Positions 1 to 7,926 of a stretch of 64,000 bases of DNA are shown here, in pieces (within the stretch, counting starts at the first letter, position 1; each line of letters begins with the position of its first letter). Origin of the DNA: Anaerolineales bacterium (GTDB taxonomy: Bacteria; Chloroflexota; Anaerolineae; JAAEKA01); NCBI GenBank assembly GCA_020634615.1, contig JACKBI010000016.1, positions 96,489 to 160,488 of the forward strand. Direction: 5' to 3'. Below the pieces are notes generated by a model, which had not been told where the DNA came from, did not search any database, and was given only the letters and a program-made list of their open reading frames with translations. The position numbers and the translations under genes were made by a program.

Positions 1-1930
1 TCGTCGCATAGGGCGCGCGCCCCGGCCTGCGAGCTGGCCGGCGCCAGCCAGGCCACCAGAAGCAGCAGCGCCTGCCGCCAGTGGTCGTCGATGTCGAACA
101 GCTCGCTGCGCCGTTTGGCCGCCGCCAAATCGCCGGCGCGCGCCAGTTGCAGCACCGGTTCGGCGCGCTGATGCTCGCGCCGGAACTGCACCAGCGCGTC
201 GGCGCTGCGCACGAGCAGCGCAATACCCAGCGGATCGTCGTCGGCCACAGCCGCGTCCAGCGCCTGTTCCAGTGCATCCTCCAGCGCCGGCAGGTCGTGC
301 AGCGCCTGCTCGTGCTCCGCCTGCCAGCCAGGGTCGGCCACCAGCGCCACCAATTCCGCGGCCAGCTCGTGGCGCGCCGGCTGCGCGCTGGTCTGAGCGG
401 CGCGGGCGCGGTGATAGGCCAGCCAGCGCCAGGCGTAGGCGTTGGCCGCGGATGGCCGGTCCGTCCAGCGCGCCGCCAGCCGCCCGTGCAGCTCGGCCCG
501 GTCAGGCAGCGATGCGTAGAGATAGCTGCGCAGCACGTCGTGCAGCCGCAGCGTGGCGCTCTTGCCGTCGTAGTCCAGCAGGGAAAGCGGCTCCAGTTGG
601 CGGGTCGCCAGATCGCTGGCCCCGTCGTAGTCCAGCCCGGCGGTGAGCTGCCAGAGCTGCGCCGCCTGGATCAGCGGGATCGGCACGTCCTGAGGAAAGA
701 TGGCCAGCTCGGCGCAGCGGCGGCGCTCGTCAGCCGTCAGCAGATCGAGGCTGGCCTCCACGGTGCTGGCAACCGCCTGGTCGCGCTGGCCGCCGGCGTC
801 GCGCGGATCGAAGGCGACCACCCCCTTGCGCGCCAGGTCGTTGGCGGCGTCGTCCAGCGCCTGGGCCGGCGCGATGCCCTGCTGGTCGATGCGATAGACC
901 AGCGTGCGGTTTACCAGGCTCAGCAGCACCGGCCAGTAGCCGAGACGAGCCGCCAGCGCGTCGATCCGTGCGCCGTGCTGGGGCGGCAGACCGGCGCCCA
1001 GCAGCGCGCGGGCGTTCTCCACGCCCATGCTGCGCAGCTCCAGCAACTGCGCGCCGGCCGGCAGCAGGAACGGGTTACGGGTCGTGATCAGGCGCGCGCA
1101 GCCGGTGCTGGCCTGCAACAGGTCGCGCACATGGGCCGCGTTCCAGACGTCGTCCACCACCAGCAGCACCTGGCGACCGGCCAGCGCAGCCCGCAACTGG
1201 TCGCGCGCCCCGTTGATGGTCGCGCAGCCGTTGCAGCCGCCGGTTAGCGCGCTGACCAGATCGGCCATGGCAGCGCGCGGATCGGGCGGGGTCTTGCCCA
1301 CCTCGACCCACAGGATGCCGTCCGCGCAGGCCGCGCGCAGCTCGGGGTCGGCGCAAACCAGCCGCGCCAGGATCGTCTTGCCCGACCCGCCGAAGCCGTG
1401 CAGGCCGACGGTGTTGGACAACAAGTGCTTGTCCCCGTCCAGCAGGTAGCCCTTGATCCTGGTCAGTTCGTCGGGCCGGGCGACGTGGTCGGGGCCGGGC
1501 GCGGGCGACTGGAAGGGGGGAGGCGGCGGCGCGGCCGCGGGCGCGCCGACCTGGTAGGTGACGTGGTAGGTGGTGATGTCGTGGATGTGGATGTCGCCGG
1601 CGGCGATGACGTTGTCCAGATCAACGCCGATGACCCCGGCCGCGGCCGGCGCGCTGGTCTGGACGCTTTTCAGGAGCGCCAGCGCCGCCTCCAGCAGATG
1701 CACGTCGTTTGCCGCGCCGGCGGCGTCCAGTTGTTTGCGCAGGTAGGCCTGCAATTCCTTCGAGCCGGGATCGGCGGCCAGCACGGCGACGTTGACCGCG
1801 GGGTAGCCGGCCGCCAGGCGCGCCAAAAGCGCGGCGTACGCGTCGCGAAACGCGGGAGCAGCGCCGCCGGCCGCGCTGGCAGCCGGCGCGGCTGCCAGCG
1901 CCGTGACGATCATAGAGATGGTGTCCATGC
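1..1930 (-). CDS. NB-ARC STAND ATPase, C-terminus beyond window edge
   Basis: One open frame runs from an ATG at 1930 to the left edge without a stop (over 640 residues). The N-terminus starts MDTISMIVTALAAAPAAS and is an Ala-rich helical segment, like the short adaptor segments seen before bacterial NB-ARC proteins. A beta-prone stretch (DIHIHDITTYHVTYQ, about residues 107-121) follows. The P-loop is GFGGSGKT (about 178-186) and Walker B is LLVVDD (about 255-260). Later come a TTR sensor-like motif, a winged-helix region and a helical, TPR-like C-terminal part. It is a signal-transducing ATPase that would oligomerise on ligand or nucleotide exchange; the sensor end is missing, so the trigger cannot be named. 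Unlike the related gene at 2988-5276, the frame is intact. The REP pair at 1952-2142 lies directly upstream. Confidence 0.8.
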
Positions 1931-1951
1931 CGTGGCTCCTCCAATCCACCA

Positions 1952-2142
1952 GACTTCGGAAGTCGCCGGATATCCGCAGCAGGCAGCCGCAACGCTTTGT
2001 GCCGGTCAACTGCCTGACCGGCGACTTCCGAAGTCGCAACGCGACGAGTTGGCTCCGCGACTTCGGAAGTCGCCGCACATCCGCAGCAGGTAGCCGCATC
2101 GCTGTCTGCCGGTCAACTGCCTGGCCGGCGACTTCCGAAGTC
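1952..2142. repeat. Left pair of 84-bp REP hairpins flanking the RAYT gene
   Basis: Two hairpins, each exactly 84 bp (1952-2035 and 2059-2142), are separated by 23 bp. Each opens with GACTTCGGAAGTCGCCG and closes with the complementary CGGCGACTTCCGAAGTC. The loops share CCGCAGCAGG-type sequence. The same layout recurs on the other side of the transposase at 2756-2946, giving a symmetrical repeat-gene-repeat unit. Confidence 0.9.
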
Positions 2143-2152
2143 TGTGAGCAGT

Positions 2153-2737
2153 TTACTCATCGAACAGTAGGTGCTTGATTTTCGCCCTATCTGCCGGTTG
2201 ATATGCTTCGACGTACCGGGAGTATTCCTCGTTTGCACCGAATTGGCCGATAACAATGCCTGGCTTAACCAATGTACCGCGACGAAGGCCGGCATATTCG
2301 CGATAACTCGAGAATTCCCAGTCCTCTGGCCGCTGAACGATGTGAGCCGCGACCGGATTGAGATGGATATAGCGGGACAGATGCAACAAATAGTCGTTGC
2401 TGTCGACGTGAATGGCTTGAAACTGCCCCTGATACAGCGCTCCAACGCGACGATAACGCTCATTGATAACCTTGGTGTACGAGATCGAGAGGCGCTGCAT
2501 GTGGCGAGAGAACAGGTCGTCGTGGAGACACACCAGCAGATGGAAATGGTTTGGCATCAGACAGTAGGCCACGATCGTAACCCAGGGATGCGCGGCATCA
2601 CCTATCAGATACTTGCGCAACTGTTGCAAGTAGAACAAGTAGTTCGTCCGCTCCAGAAATATGTCCTGACGGTTGTTGCCGCGGTTATAGACGTGGTAAT
2701 ACTCACCGCTGATGAGTGGGATAGTGCGTCGTGGCAT
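2153..2737 (-). CDS. REP-associated tyrosine transposase (RAYT, Y1/HUH family)
   Basis: A 194-residue protein with the Y1 transposase (IS200-like) signature: SGEYYHVYNRG near the N-terminus, the metal-binding HUH motif in MPNHFHLLV (His64 and His66), then a helix with the candidate nucleophilic tyrosine (SISYTKVINERY, Tyr87) and the family motif GALYQGQF. RAYTs are single-copy enzymes that nick and rejoin single-stranded REP hairpins. Here the gene lies between two pairs of 84-bp hairpins on each side, the arrangement expected for its substrate. The hairpin core also appears alone near 13.3, 48.9 and 56.2 kb. Length is normal and the frame is intact, so it may be active. Confidence 0.92.
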   Translation of the reverse strand: MPRRTIPLISGEYYHVYNRGNNRQDIFLERTNYLFYLQQLRKYLIGDAAHPWVTIVAYCLMPNHFHLLVCLHDDLFSRHMQRLSISYTKVINERYRRVGALYQGQFQAIHVDSNDYLLHLSRYIHLNPVAAHIVQRPEDWEFSSYREYAGLRRGTLVKPGIVIGQFGANEEYSRYVEAYQPADRAKIKHLLFDE

Positions 2738-2755
2738 GGCGATTATTCTACACCA

Positions 2756-2946
2756 GACTTCGGAAGTCGCCGCATATCCGCAACAGGTGGCCGCAACGTT
2801 GTGTGTTCGTCATCCGCTCGACCGGCGACTTCCGAAGTCGCAACGCGATCGGTTGGCTCCGCGACTTCGGAAGTCGCCGCATATCCGCAGCGGGTGGCCG
2901 CAACGTTGTGTGTTCGTCCGCCGCTTGACCGGCGACTTCCGAAGTC
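2756..2946. repeat. Right pair of 84-bp REP hairpins flanking the RAYT gene
   Basis: Hairpins at 2756-2839 and 2863-2946, again 84 bp each with a 23-bp spacer. The outer motifs GACTTCGGAAGTC and GACTTCCGAAGTC are the same as on the left side, and the spacer (GCAACGCGA...GGCTCCGC) is nearly the same as the left spacer. Loop sequences differ slightly between copies, while arms are conserved. Confidence 0.9.
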
Positions 2947-2987
2947 TTCGAGTTCTGCATAGTTGAACGAAAACTGCGTGTATTTTC

Positions 2988-5276
2988 TACCGCTGTTCAC
3001 CGGTGAGCTGCGCCAGTAACGCCTCATGCTGCGCCAGTGTATACCCAGCGGCGTCCAGGGGCAGGTTGTATCGGTGCAGGATATCGATCGACCGAGTGAG
3101 GTGCTCGATGGCCTCCTCCAACCGACCCAGATACTGCCCGAGCACAAAAGCAAGGTTGAACAGAAGCGCCGCCTCCTCAGCCACTGCGCCGATTTCGCGT
3201 AGCGTCTCGAACCGCCCGGCTAGCATCTCTGCCGTACGTTCTGGTTGGCCGTTCTGGAAGTAAATGCAGCCAATATTGTTCAGCGTCGTCGCCTCGCCCG
3301 ACCGGTCGCCCACCTGCCGCCTCAGCGGCAGCGCCTGCTCGTAGTACCGCAGCGCCGCCTGCTTCTCGCCCAGCGCATCGTACACCAGGCCAATATTGTT
3401 CAGCGTCGTCGCCTCGCCCGACCGGTCGCCCACCTGCCGCCTCAGCGGCAGCGCCTGCTCGTAGTACGCGCAGCGCCTCCTGCTTCTCCCCAGCGCATCG
3501 TACACCAGGCCAATATTGTTCAGCGTCGTCGCCTCGCCCGACCGGTCGCCCACCTGCCGAAACAGCGGCAGCGCCTGCTCGTAGTACCGCAGCGCCTCCT
3601 GCTTCTCCCCAGCGCATCGTACACCAGGCCAATATTGTTGAGCGTCGTCGCCTCGCCCGACCGGTCGCCCACCTGCCGAAACAGCGGCAGCGCCTGCTCG
3701 TAGTACCGCAGCGCCTCCTGCTTCTCCCCAGCGCATCGTACACCTCCAATATTGTTCAGCGTCGTCGCCTCGCCCGACCGGTCGCCCACCTGCCGCATCA
3801 GCGGCAGCGCCTGCTCGTAGTACCGCAGCGCCTCCTGCTTCTCCCCCAGCGCAGAGTACATGTAGCCGAGTTCGTTCAACAACCACGCCTGCCGAGCATG
3901 ATCTTCGTTTTCCAGCGCGACCACTGGAGGCAGACCCCAGTCGCTCGTAATCTGACCAAAGCCCCTGACGCTGTTGATAAGTCTTCAGAGACCCGTAGAA
4001 ATCGAGAATTCGCTCGTCATCAGGTCGCATACGCGACCTGCCACACCCACGCCTGCATTACCTGCGGATAGACCGTCTACGATGCGCTGCCAGTCCTCCC
4101 GATCTTCATCCACCAGCGCCAGGTAGTAGTCGCGATGGCGCTCGATGGCGGCCGGCTCCAGCTTCGTCCGCGCCACGTCGGCCAGCACCTGATGCAGCGC
4201 CAACCGCTCTGCTTCGCCATCGCTGCGCTCCAGCAGGTTGCGGGCGATCAGCAACGCCAGCGTCGCCTGCGCCAGCTTGCGTCACTGCTTCGGCAGCCTC
4301 CAGGCTGAAGGTGGCGGCGGCAGGCGCGAACGCACCCAGCGCGTGGAAGGCTGCGACTGCTTCCTCCGGCATCCCTCCAGGCTCAGGGCGCGATGGTCGT
4401 CTCCCGCAGCGTCACCTCAGCACCGTCGCGCGCGCCCAGCCGGCGCGTTGCCAGCGCCAGCCGCCGGCGGGGTCGGCCAGTTCGTCGAAGGCCGCCGCGC
4501 TCAGTTCGGCGAAGTAGCTGCGCTCGGGGCGCGCCAGATAGCCGCCCAACAGCTCCAGCGCCAGCGGCAATCCGTCCACCGTGCGCCAGGGTGCGGGAGC
4601 AGCCACCGGGTCGGCTGCGCGCACGCCTCCGGCGCCAGGGTCTGCAAGAGGTCGAAGGCCGGATCGTCGGCCAAAGTCGGGACGCTGACGGACTGAACGA
4701 CGCCGGCAAAGCGCGCGCGATGGCCTGGTCGCGGGTCGTCAGCAGGTGGCTGCACCGCGGCCCGCCGCAGCGCAGGAGGTCGGCTGCTTCGCAATGCCAG
4801 GCGTCGTCGATCACCAGCAGCAGTCGCCGCTGCCCGATGGCGTTGCCCACGGCCTGGGCACGGGCGGCCGGCGTCGGCAGGTCGCTGACATCGATCCCCA
4901 GCGCGGTCGCCCAGGCCGCCAGTTGGCTGGGGACGTCGGGCGTCGGTCCCAGCCCGGCCCACAGCACGCCGTCGCTGAAATGCGCCAGGATATCAGGGTG
5001 ATGGGCCAGGACGACAGCCAGCGTGGTCTTGCCCACGCCGGGCAGCCCTTCGGCGGACAGCGCGGGACTGTGTCCGGCGATCAGCCGCGCGACGAGGTCG
5101 TCCACCAGCGCGTCGCGTCCCAGGAAGTGGTTGGGCAGCGACGGCACGTTGACCCACAGCGGCGGCAATTTAGCCGGTAACTGGACGGTGACGCCGCTGA
5201 TGGTCAGGTTGCCGCCAACCTGGACGTTTTGCAGAAATACGCCAGCAATGGAAGGCGTTGTGTCTGTCGTGTCCAT
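2988..5276 (-). pseudogene. NB-ARC/TPR STAND protein, multiply frameshifted
   Basis: The start is ATG at 5276 (MDTTDTTPSIAGVF). Residues 17-32 are NVQVGGNLTISGVTVQ, a RHIM-like short motif. The NB-ARC P-loop GLPGVGKTTL and Walker B LLLVIDDAW follow. The frame is then lost near 4712, near 4618 and again near 4400-4250, although the homologous text continues across frames (DDPAFDLLQTLAPEA, then VDGLPLALELLGGYLA, then MPEEAVAAFHALGAF, then LERSDGEAERLALHQVLADVAR). The C-terminal part is a run of 40-residue TPRs (ALRYYEQALPLRRQVGDRSG), also broken by single-base losses. It ends in a TPR-like tail before the stop at 2988. Either real decay or a cluster of homopolymer base-call errors could explain this. 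Confidence 0.8.
3271..3866 (-). repeat. Tandem 120-bp TPR-coding repeat, about five units
   Basis: The string CAATATTGTTCAGCGTCGTC recurs, exactly or with one change, at 3271, 3391, 3511, 3630 and 3747, spacings 120, 120, 119 and 117. Units differ at only a few positions, mainly the codons after CACCTGCC. In three units the C-run before AGCGCA is CCCC where CCCCC would keep the frame (intact at about 3842). One unit instead reads TCGCCCAGCGCA and is in frame. Near identity at DNA level indicates recent expansion or conversion. Confidence 0.85.
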
Positions 5277-5377
5277 GGAGAAGCCCTTCGATCTGTATAC
5301 GGCCCTGTGTTCGTTCGACGCGCCGATTATAGCAGCCGCGCAGCGAATGAGCAACCGGACGCGAAACACCCCTCCCC

Positions 5378-5506
5378 GAAGTTCGACTTTTTCGGCAAAG
5401 TCGAACTTCTTGCAGGCCAGAAGTCTCGCTGCCAGCCGGAAGTCACGCTGCTAGCGTGACCTACGTGATGCCCAGAAACTCGACTTTGCGGAAAAAGTCG
5501 AGTTTC
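5378..5506. repeat. Three hairpins in the intergenic region before the CHAT locus
   Basis: The arms GAAGTTCGACTTT/AAAGTCGAACTTC (5378-5409) and GAAACTCGACTTT/AAAGTCGAGTTTC (5475-5506) are perfect 13-bp stems with 6-nt loops. A smaller stem GTCACGCT/AGCGTGAC lies at 5443-5461. The first two share a CTTT...AAAG apex with the hairpins at 25350 and 61196. Confidence 0.75.
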
Positions 5507-5514
5507 GCAGCCCG

Positions 5515-5543
5515 TTGACAGTCCTGCCCCGCTGTGATACCAT
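5515..5543 (+). promoter_or_regulatory. Sigma70-type promoter for the CHAT-SIR2 gene
   Basis: TTGACA at 5515-5520, a 17-bp spacer, and TACCAT at 5538-5543. The predicted transcript starts near 5550, giving a leader of about 75 nt to the ATG at 5625. The -35 hexamer is consensus. Confidence 0.7.
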
Positions 5544-5624
5544 ATCGCCCAATCCCCCACGGATTATCGTCGTTTAAGCGGACCTACCCAGCGCGCCGCC
5601 GCACCATTGCCACAGGAGCTGGAC

Positions 5625-7715
5625 ATGTCAATCGCAGACCTGGAAATCGGACTGCACCGCCGCGAGGAAGGCGCCTACGCCGTCGAACTGCGCTTCAATC
5701 TGCCTGCCGACGCGCCCGACACAGACGCGGCGGCCGAGATCAACCCCATCACCGGCGACGATGTCCAGATCACCTTCGACTTCGAGGCGTTGCGCGCGCT
5801 CAAATCGCAGCCGGCCGTCTACGGCAAATCGCTGAGCGACAGCCTCTTCGCCGGCCCGGTCGCCAGCGCGTTTGCCAGCGCACGGGCAGTGGCCGCCAGC
5901 GCCTTCAGCCCGCTGCGCCTGCGTCTCTTTATCGGCCCCAGCGCGCCGGAGCTGCACAACCTGGGCTGGGAAACGCTGCAAGACCCGGCCCGACCGACCG
6001 CTCTCCTCAGCGGCGAAAACATCATCTTCTCACGCTATCTCAGCAGCGAGGACTGGCGGCCTGTCACCCTGCGTCCCAAGCGTGACCAGCGGGTGCTGGT
6101 GGCCGTCGCCAACCCCAGCGACCTGGAGCAGTACCGCCTGGCCGCGGTGGACGTGGACGGCGAAGTGGCGCGGGCGCGCGAATCGCTGGGCCAGGTCAGC
6201 ATCATCGAGCTGGCCGGCGGCGGCAAGGCAACCCGCAACGCGATCCTGGAAGAGCTGCGCGGCGGCTACGACGTGCTCTACCTGGTGGCGCACGGCAAGC
6301 TGGCCAGCGGGCGGCCGGTAGTGTTTCTGGAGACGCCCGAAGGCGCGGCTGATCCTGTGCCGGGCGAGCAGTTCGTGGCCGACATCAACAGCTTGCAGCA
6401 GCGTCCGGCGCTGATCGTGCTGGCTTCGTGCCAGAGCGCCGGCGAGGGGGAGGACGCCAGCAGCCGCGACGAGGGCGCGCTGGCCGCGCTGGGACCGCGT
6501 CTGGCCGCTGCCGGCATTCCGGCTGTGATCGGAATGCAGGGCAACGTCTCCATGGAAACCGTCGTGCAGTTCATGCCGGTCTTCTTCCGCGAGCTGCAGC
6601 GCGACGGCGTCATCGACCGCGCCATGTCCGTGGCGCGCGGCGCGGTCAGCAGCCGCGCTGACTGGTGGACGCCGGTGCTCTTCATGCGCCTCAAGAGCGG
6701 GCGGCTGTGGTATGCGCCCGGTTTTGGCGACCGCCGCGTCAGCATGGAGAAGTGGCCGGGGTTGCTGGCCAACATCGAAAGCGGCCGCTGCACGCCGATC
6801 ATCGGCCCCGGGCTGCTGGAGACGCTGATCGGCACGCGGCGCGAGATCGCCCAGCGCTGGGCCGAGACCTACCACTTCCCCATGGCGCCGCACCAACGCG
6901 ACGATCTGGCGCAGGTCGCGCAGTATCTGGCCGTCCAGCAGGGCGAGCTGTTTCCGCGCGACGAGCTGACCCGCTACCTGCGCGGCCAGATGCTGCAACT
7001 CCTGCAGCCGGCTCCCGGCAGCCCACAGTCGCGCGCCACGCTGGACGAGCTGTTCACCACGCTGGGCAAGCAGCGCTGGCAGGCGGGTTCCGACGAGCCG
7101 CACTGGGTGCTGGCCAACCTGCCGCTGCCGATCTACGTCACCACCGACCCCAGCTCGATGATCGAGGAGGCGTTGCGGGCGGCTGGCAAGCAGCCGGAGA
7201 TCGCGCTCTGTCCCTGGAACGACCGCATGGAACTGGCCCCCAGCATTTTCGAGCGCGATCCCGACTACGAGCCCAGCGTCGAGCGTCCACTGGTCTACCA
7301 CCTGTTCGGGCAGATCGGGGTGCGCTGGTCCTTTGTGCTAACCGAGGACGACTACTTCGGCTACATGCTGGGGATGGGAGCCAACCGCGAGTTGATCCCG
7401 GAGCGGGTGCGGCGGGCGCTGGTCGACTCAGGGCTGCTCTTTGTCGGCTTCCGGCTGGACGGCTGGGACTTCCGCGTGCTCTTCCGCAGCGTGCTGAGCC
7501 AGGGCGGCAACGAGCGGTTGAACCGGGCCGACTACAAGCACGTCGCCGCACAGGTCGATCCCGAACAGAGCAACACGCTGGAGCCGGACCGGGCCCGTGA
7601 CTACCTTAAGGAATACGTGCAGTCAGCCGACATCAGCGTCTTCTGGGGCAGCGCGTCCGACTTCCTGCGCGAGCTGCAAAGCCGCTGGCGCGAACACTCC
7701 GGGGGCGGCGCATGA
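5625..7715 (+). CDS. CHAT protease-SIR2-like fusion protein
   Basis: A 696-residue protein. The ATG at 5625 is chosen over an upstream TTG (5607) because AGGAG lies 6 nt before it and the start MSIADLEIGLHRREEG parallels that of the CHAT protein at 13404. The N-terminal caspase-fold CHAT domain (about 80-360) shows the dyad: His223 in LVAHGK and Cys269 in LASCQSA. From about 379 a SIR2_2-like Rossmann domain follows: CTPIIGPGL, then YVTTDPSSM in place of the usual TTNYD, then YHLFG followed by LTEDDYFGYML. In typical members the equivalent of HLFG is HLHG, so the NADase histidine may be absent. No signal peptide or membrane segment. I infer a cytosolic protease with a linked nucleotide-binding or NAD-consuming module. 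Confidence 0.85.
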   Translation: MSIADLEIGLHRREEGAYAVELRFNLPADAPDTDAAAEINPITGDDVQITFDFEALRALKSQPAVYGKSLSDSLFAGPVASAFASARAVAASAFSPLRLRLFIGPSAPELHNLGWETLQDPARPTALLSGENIIFSRYLSSEDWRPVTLRPKRDQRVLVAVANPSDLEQYRLAAVDVDGEVARARESLGQVSIIELAGGGKATRNAILEELRGGYDVLYLVAHGKLASGRPVVFLETPEGAADPVPGEQFVADINSLQQRPALIVLASCQSAGEGEDASSRDEGALAALGPRLAAAGIPAVIGMQGNVSMETVVQFMPVFFRELQRDGVIDRAMSVARGAVSSRADWWTPVLFMRLKSGRLWYAPGFGDRRVSMEKWPGLLANIESGRCTPIIGPGLLETLIGTRREIAQRWAETYHFPMAPHQRDDLAQVAQYLAVQQGELFPRDELTRYLRGQMLQLLQPAPGSPQSRATLDELFTTLGKQRWQAGSDEPHWVLANLPLPIYVTTDPSSMIEEALRAAGKQPEIALCPWNDRMELAPSIFERDPDYEPSVERPLVYHLFGQIGVRWSFVLTEDDYFGYMLGMGANRELIPERVRRALVDSGLLFVGFRLDGWDFRVLFRSVLSQGGNERLNRADYKHVAAQVDPEQSNTLEPDRARDYLKEYVQSADISVFWGSASDFLRELQSRWREHSGGGA

Positions 7716-7926
7716 ACCGTCGTTTATGTCACCCTGAACGGGTCCTGCACGCTGCATTCACTGCACGAGTCGCCAGTGAAGGGTCTCGCGTCGCATGTGA
7801 CGAAAGATGCTTCATTGGCGATGTGTGCGCTGAAGGGCGTCACGGATCATCCAGGTTGCGCGTGCCATCAGCATTGGCCGTTCGACCCATTCAGCATGAC
7901 ACGTCGCACGGTAGGGGACCGCGCAC
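7716..7926. repeat. Intergenic region with a decayed REP-like repeat
   Basis: The spacer contains pieces such as GTCACCCTGAACG, GTGAAGGGTCTCGCG and CATTCAGCATGACA, which resemble a dispersed palindromic repeat, interrupted and degenerate. No convincing small gene, promoter or strong ribosome-binding site was found. Confidence 0.4.

Noticed and set aside
81..1247. Long plus-strand ORF of 388 codons near the left end
   Set aside because: It lies opposite the NB-ARC frame, is Gln/Arg/Val-rich without any family pattern, and is explained by the G+C-biased third position of the real gene.
3271..3866. Possible CRISPR or minisatellite from 120-bp periodicity
   Set aside because: The period equals three TPR-codon blocks of 40 residues and the translation is a clear TPR. 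It is a coding repeat.
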